Below are positions 60,680 through 64,000 of a DNA stretch of 64,000 bases, piece after piece. The stretch is from Burkholderiales bacterium. GTDB lineage: Bacteria > Pseudomonadota > Gammaproteobacteria > Burkholderiales > JABEVD01. Below the pieces are notes generated by a model. The model made no database searches and was not told the DNA's origin. It saw only the letters and a list, made by a program, of their open reading frames with translations. The stretch covers positions 17,646-81,645 of the forward strand of contig JAIELG010000042.1 in the NCBI GenBank assembly GCA_019753155.1, in the 5' to 3' direction. A program made the position numbers and the translations under genes. Numbering within the stretch: the first letter of the stretch is position 1; each line of letters begins with the position of its first letter.

Positions 60680-61816
60680 ATGCGGTCTTTTGCAGCCGAA
60701 CTCGATCACCTCGAACGTAAGGGTCTGCTGCGCCGCCGCCGCACGCTCGAAGGGCCCCAGGGGGCGCATGTAGAGGTCGACGGCAATGCCTATGCGAGCT
60801 ATTGCAGCAACGACTACCTCGGGCTGGCCAATCATCCCCGTCTGGTCGAGGCAGCCTGCGAAGGGGCGAGGCGGTACGGGGTGGGCGCAGGCGCTTCCCA
60901 CCTGCTGTGCGGTCACGGCATTGCGCATGCGAGAGCCGAAAAGGCTTTGGCTGAATTTCTGGGACTGCCCGCGGCATTGCTTTTTTCCACCGGATACATG
61001 GCCAATATCGGGGCAATCACGATGCTGGCAGGCAGGAATGACGCCCTTTTTTGCGACAAGCTCAACCATGCCTCCCTCAACGACGCGGCGGTTCTGTCCA
61101 GGGCGAAAGTTTACCGTTATCCCCACCTGGACATGGCTGCGCTCGCTGAACGCCTCGCCCGTGCGGGCGCCAGGCGCAAACTCGTCGTGACGGATGCCGT
61201 GTTCAGCATGGATGGGGATATCGCGCCGGTTCCCGAGTTGCTCGAGCTTTGCGAGCGCTTCGACGCATGGCTCCTTCTGGATGATGCGCATGGCTTCGGC
61301 GTCCTGGGCAGTCATGGCGGCGGCATCCTGTCCCACTTCGAAATTTCTTCCCCCCGCATCGTTTACGTGGGTACGCTGGGCAAGGCAGCCGGCGTTGCCG
61401 GGGCATTCGTTGCTGGGCGGGCCGACATGATCGAAATGCTGGTGCAGCGCGCAGGAAGCTACATCTATACGACCGCGCAGCCGCCCCTGCTCTCCGAAGC
61501 CATTCTGGCAAGCCTCGATCTGATAGCGGGAGAATCCTGGCGCAGGGCGCATTTGCATGAACTCATCCTTCGCCTGAAATCGCATGCAGGGCATGTGCTT
61601 CAGCCATCGGATACGCCGATTCAGCCGCTTGTCGTGGGTGAAAACGAGGCCTGTCTGAGGCTGAGTTCCAGCCTTCAGGCGCTCGGCATACTGGTTCCTG
61701 CGATTCGCCCTCCCACGGTGCCCAAAGCAAGATTGCGCATTTCGCTCTCCGCTGCCCATACTTTCGACGATCTGGACCGCCTGATCGTGGCATTGAAACA
61801 TGACGCTGCATATTGA
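60680..61816 (+). CDS. bioF: 8-amino-7-oxononanoate synthase
   Basis: BioF condenses pimeloyl-ACP/CoA with alanine to KAPA using PLP. The 378-residue protein has CSNDYLGLANHPRL, GAGASHLLCGHG, DDAHGFGVLG and the PLP lysine K235 in GTLGKAAGVAGAF. ATG 60680 lies one base after the bioB stop; an in-frame ATG four codons earlier, inside bioB, is possible. The 3' end overlaps bioH by 17 nt. Confidence 0.97.
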   Translation: MRSFAAELDHLERKGLLRRRRTLEGPQGAHVEVDGNAYASYCSNDYLGLANHPRLVEAACEGARRYGVGAGASHLLCGHGIAHARAEKALAEFLGLPAALLFSTGYMANIGAITMLAGRNDALFCDKLNHASLNDAAVLSRAKVYRYPHLDMAALAERLARAGARRKLVVTDAVFSMDGDIAPVPELLELCERFDAWLLLDDAHGFGVLGSHGGGILSHFEISSPRIVYVGTLGKAAGVAGAFVAGRADMIEMLVQRAGSYIYTTAQPPLLSEAILASLDLIAGESWRRAHLHELILRLKSHAGHVLQPSDTPIQPLVVGENEACLRLSSSLQALGILVPAIRPPTVPKARLRISLSAAHTFDDLDRLIVALKHDAAY

Positions 61817-62549
61817 AAGCGCAGGGGAGGGCAGGGATCTCGTCCTGATCCACGGATGGGGCATGCATTCCGGATGCTGGGACGCGGTCGTCGCCCATCT
61901 CTCTGAGAAATTCAGGATCCATCTCGTCGATCTGCCCGGACATGGGTTGAGTCCGCATGAAAGCGGTGATGATTGGGTCGAAGCGCTCTCGAAATCCTTT
62001 CCTTTCGAAGTCGACTTGTGCGGCTGGTCGCTTGGCGGTCAGCTTGCCATCGAATGGGCAAGGCGGCACCCGGATCAGGTGGGCAGGCTTGTCATGGTGA
62101 GCAGTACGCCCTGCTTCACATTGCGGGAGGATTGGGCGCATGGGGTTTCAGGGGAAATCTTCCGGCAATTTTCAGATGAATTCGAGACCAGTCCGGATGC
62201 TGCATTGAAGCGCTTTCTTTTGCTCCAGGCGCAAGGCGGGACGGGTGCGGCAAGGCTTTTCAGACAATTACAGCAATCGGTCGGCAAAGGGGCGCAAATG
62301 GAAGGGCTGAGGGCGGGGCTGGAACTGCTGCGGGAATTCGATTTGAGGATGGCGGCGCAGTCCGTCAGGCAGCGTGCGCTCATCCTGCATGGAGAATGCG
62401 ACAGGCTGACGCCCATCGGCGCTGGAGTCTGGCTCAGCGAGCGCATGGATGCCAGGCTGATTGCGATCCCCGGCTGTGCGCATGTCCCCTTCCTGTTCGT
62501 CCCGGATTTCTTTGTTTCGAGTTTGCTGGAATTTTTTCATGAATCCTGA
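61800..62549 (+). CDS. bioH: Pimeloyl-ACP methyl ester carboxylesterase
   Basis: BioH demethylates pimeloyl-ACP methyl ester, ending the disguised-substrate pimelate route begun by BioC. The 249-residue alpha/beta hydrolase has the oxyanion segment LIHGWGMHSGCW, the nucleophile Ser77 in GWSLGG, an acid in LHGECDRLTP and the catalytic His in PGCAHVPF. It overlaps bioF by 17 nt and bioC by 11 nt. Its presence inside the operon confirms the BioC-BioH pathway. Confidence 0.95.
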   Translation: MTLHIESAGEGRDLVLIHGWGMHSGCWDAVVAHLSEKFRIHLVDLPGHGLSPHESGDDWVEALSKSFPFEVDLCGWSLGGQLAIEWARRHPDQVGRLVMVSSTPCFTLREDWAHGVSGEIFRQFSDEFETSPDAALKRFLLLQAQGGTGAARLFRQLQQSVGKGAQMEGLRAGLELLREFDLRMAAQSVRQRALILHGECDRLTPIGAGVWLSERMDARLIAIPGCAHVPFLFVPDFFVSSLLEFFHES

Positions 62550-63399
62550 TTACGTCCTCGAGAAGCGTCTCGTCAGGCGCGCCTTCGACCGCGCCGCCCA
62601 CAGCTACGACAGCTCGGCAGTTCTGCAAAGAGAGGTAAGTGAGCGCATGCTCTCGCGTCTCGAATATGTCAGGATTGCTCCCGATGCAATACTCGATGCG
62701 GGTTCGGGAACCGGAAGGGGGAGACAGGCTCTTGGTGGAATCTATCCCGATGCAACGGTAATCGAGCTGGATTTGTCGCTCGCCATGCTTTTGCAGGCGC
62801 GCCCGGAAATGCCCTGGTGGAAGCGGCCTTTCGCGCATATGCCGCAACAGGTCTGCGGCGATATCGAGAATCTTCCCCTCAAATCTGCCAGCATGGGAAT
62901 GGTCTGGTCCAATCTTGCGCTGCAATGGTGCAATGACCTGGATGGCGCCTTGTCCGAAATCCGGCGCGTTCTGAAGCCGGAAGGGCTGTTCATGTTCAGC
63001 ACGTTCGGCCCGGATACCCTGAAGGAATTGCGCCGGGCATTCCCGGCAACGGACGCTCATGTCCACGTCAACCGCTTCATCGACATGCACGATATCGGGG
63101 ATGCCCTGCTGCATTGCGGGTTTGCCATGCCCGTCATGGACATGGAATGCATCACGCTCACTTACGAGGATGTCAGGGGCGTGATGAGGGATCTGAAGGC
63201 GATCGGCGCGCACAATGTGATGCGGGGCAGACCCCGCGGACTGTTCGGCAGGTCCGCGTGGGCAAGGGTTGTGGAAAACTACGAATCCATGCGGTGCGCG
63301 GGCCGCCTGCCGGCCACTTTTGAGGTAATCTACGGCCATGCATGGACGCCCCTGGCCGACGGCGGCAAGATCATCAGATTTTCTCAGAAGGCGAAATGA
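62539..63399 (+). CDS. bioC: Malonyl-ACP O-methyltransferase
   Basis: BioC methylates malonyl-ACP with SAM to start pimelate synthesis. The 286-residue methyltransferase has the N-terminal VRRAFDRAAHSYDSSAVLQREV typical of BioC, SAM motif ILDAGSGTGRGRQAL, VWSNLALQWCNDLDGALSEIRRVLKPEGLF and FSTFGPDTLKELR. ATG 62539 overlaps the bioH 3' end by 11 nt and its stop overlaps bioD as ATGA. Confidence 0.95.
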   Translation: MNPDYVLEKRLVRRAFDRAAHSYDSSAVLQREVSERMLSRLEYVRIAPDAILDAGSGTGRGRQALGGIYPDATVIELDLSLAMLLQARPEMPWWKRPFAHMPQQVCGDIENLPLKSASMGMVWSNLALQWCNDLDGALSEIRRVLKPEGLFMFSTFGPDTLKELRRAFPATDAHVHVNRFIDMHDIGDALLHCGFAMPVMDMECITLTYEDVRGVMRDLKAIGAHNVMRGRPRGLFGRSAWARVVENYESMRCAGRLPATFEVIYGHAWTPLADGGKIIRFSQKAK

Positions 63400-64000
63400 A
63401 ACGGGGATTTTTCGTTACGGGAACCGATACCGGGGCGGGAAAAACCACGGTGAGTTGCGCATTGCTTCATGCTTTTTCGAAAACGGGGAAATCCACTGCG
63501 GGAATGAAACCTGTCGCTTCAGGCGGGGATGATGCCGAAAAGCTGATGCAGGCGAGTTCCGTTGCGATTTCACGAGATCTCGCCAATCCTTACAATTGTG
63601 GGGAGCCCCTCGCTCCCCACATTGCGGCACAGCGTGCAGGGATCGAGATCGATCTCGAATTCATCGTGGAGGCTTACGGGAAAATCGAGGCCGATGTCGT
63701 GATCGTGGAGGGGATAGGCGGATTTCTGGTTCCGCTCAACCGGAGACAGGATGCTTCGGACCTGGCAAGGCGCCTCGGCCTTCCCGTCATACTGGTCGTC
63801 GGCATGCGCCTCGGGGCGATCAACCACGCCCTGCTCACAGGGGAGGCCATAAAATCCAGGGGGCTTCGTCTCGCGGGCTGGGTCGCGAACCGGATCGATC
63901 CCGATGTGCAGGCATTCGAAGAAATGCTCGATGCGATCCGGCAAAGGATCAATGCGCCCCTTCTTTGCGCGCCGCCCTTCGATCCGGATGCCAGGTTCCT
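63396..64000 (+). CDS. bioD: Dethiobiotin synthetase (3' end beyond window)
   Basis: BioD forms the ureido ring of dethiobiotin from DAPA, CO2 and ATP. About 201 codons are visible: P-loop TGTDTGAGKTTVS (8-20), the catalytic Lys region MKPVASG, VVIVEGIGGFLVPLN and the nucleotide-specificity region WVANRIDP. No stop occurs before the window edge, leaving roughly the last 20-30 residues unseen. It starts inside the bioC stop (ATGA). It would complete bioBFHCD; bioA is not in the window. Confidence 0.95.
   Translation, partial: MKRGFFVTGTDTGAGKTTVSCALLHAFSKTGKSTAGMKPVASGGDDAEKLMQASSVAISRDLANPYNCGEPLAPHIAAQRAGIEIDLEFIVEAYGKIEADVVIVEGIGGFLVPLNRRQDASDLARRLGLPVILVVGMRLGAINHALLTGEAIKSRGLRLAGWVANRIDPDVQAFEEMLDAIRQRINAPLLCAPPFDPDARF

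Overview
The window looks like a chromosomal core segment of a Betaproteobacterium, most likely in the Nitrosomonadales/Gallionellaceae neighbourhood. This is inferred from gene order (pilMNOPQ-aroK-aroB-dgt-gltB-gltD-hemE; lolB-ispE-tRNA-Gln-prs-rplY-pth-ychF; pepP-ubiH-dusB-fis-purH-purD; comF next to bioBFHCD), from the protein sequences and from the GC-rich coding bias. Species cannot be fixed by eye. Nearly all of it is tightly packed housekeeping DNA. I see no rRNA, prophage, intact insertion sequence or CRISPR array.

Layout. 0.2-15.1 kb (minus): one long leftward run, type IV pilus assembly pilM-N-O-P-Q, shikimate genes aroK-aroB, dNTPase dgt, glutamate synthase gltB-gltD and haem gene hemE. 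15.2-18.1 kb (plus): penicillin-binding protein 1A and a conserved protein of unknown function. 18.1-20.5 kb: an accessory-looking pocket with two hairpins, a frameshifted gene remnant and a large Ig-like-repeat lipoprotein. 20.5-25.0 kb (minus): hemB, then thiD-thiE-hemL-engB joined by 4-nt overlaps. 25.05-26.2 kb (plus): rubredoxin (TTG start), glyoxalase I and a PaiB-like FMN-binding protein. 26.3-36.2 kb (minus): rsmA, pdxA, surA, ychF, pth, rplY, prs, tRNA-Gln, ispE, lolB and a TPR lipoprotein, with a 58-codon plus-strand ORF between ychF and pth.

36.3-41.8 kb (plus): a four-gene ABC cassette of GldA/GldF/GldG/DUF4340 type running into mutM, then arfB and an exported metallo-beta-lactamase-fold protein. 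41.8-43.9 kb (minus): thrB, a DUF2782 protein and a LOG-family protein, divergent from polA (43.9-46.6 kb). 46.6-55.0 kb (minus): hemF, tsaC, purD, purH, fis, dusB, ubiH, pepP. 55.1-59.7 kb: amgK-murU (peptidoglycan recycling) divergent from lptD, and comF. 59.7-64.0 kb (plus): the biotin operon bioB-F-H-C-D, bioD running off the window.

The genes serve haem (hemE, hemB, hemL, hemF), thiamin, pyridoxal, biotin and ubiquinone cofactor synthesis, purine and glutamate synthesis, envelope biogenesis (pilus, PBP1A, SurA, LolB, LptD, AmgK/MurU) and translation. Coupling by ATGA/GTGA/TTGA overlaps is pervasive. I found no clearly new multi-gene system. The best leads are a DNA polymerase I whose proofreading residues are mostly replaced, a decayed coiled-coil/membrane gene beside an Ig-repeat lipoprotein, tandem orphan terminators between hemB and engB, the small ORF at 30.6 kb, and a slippage-prone G9 tract in pepP.
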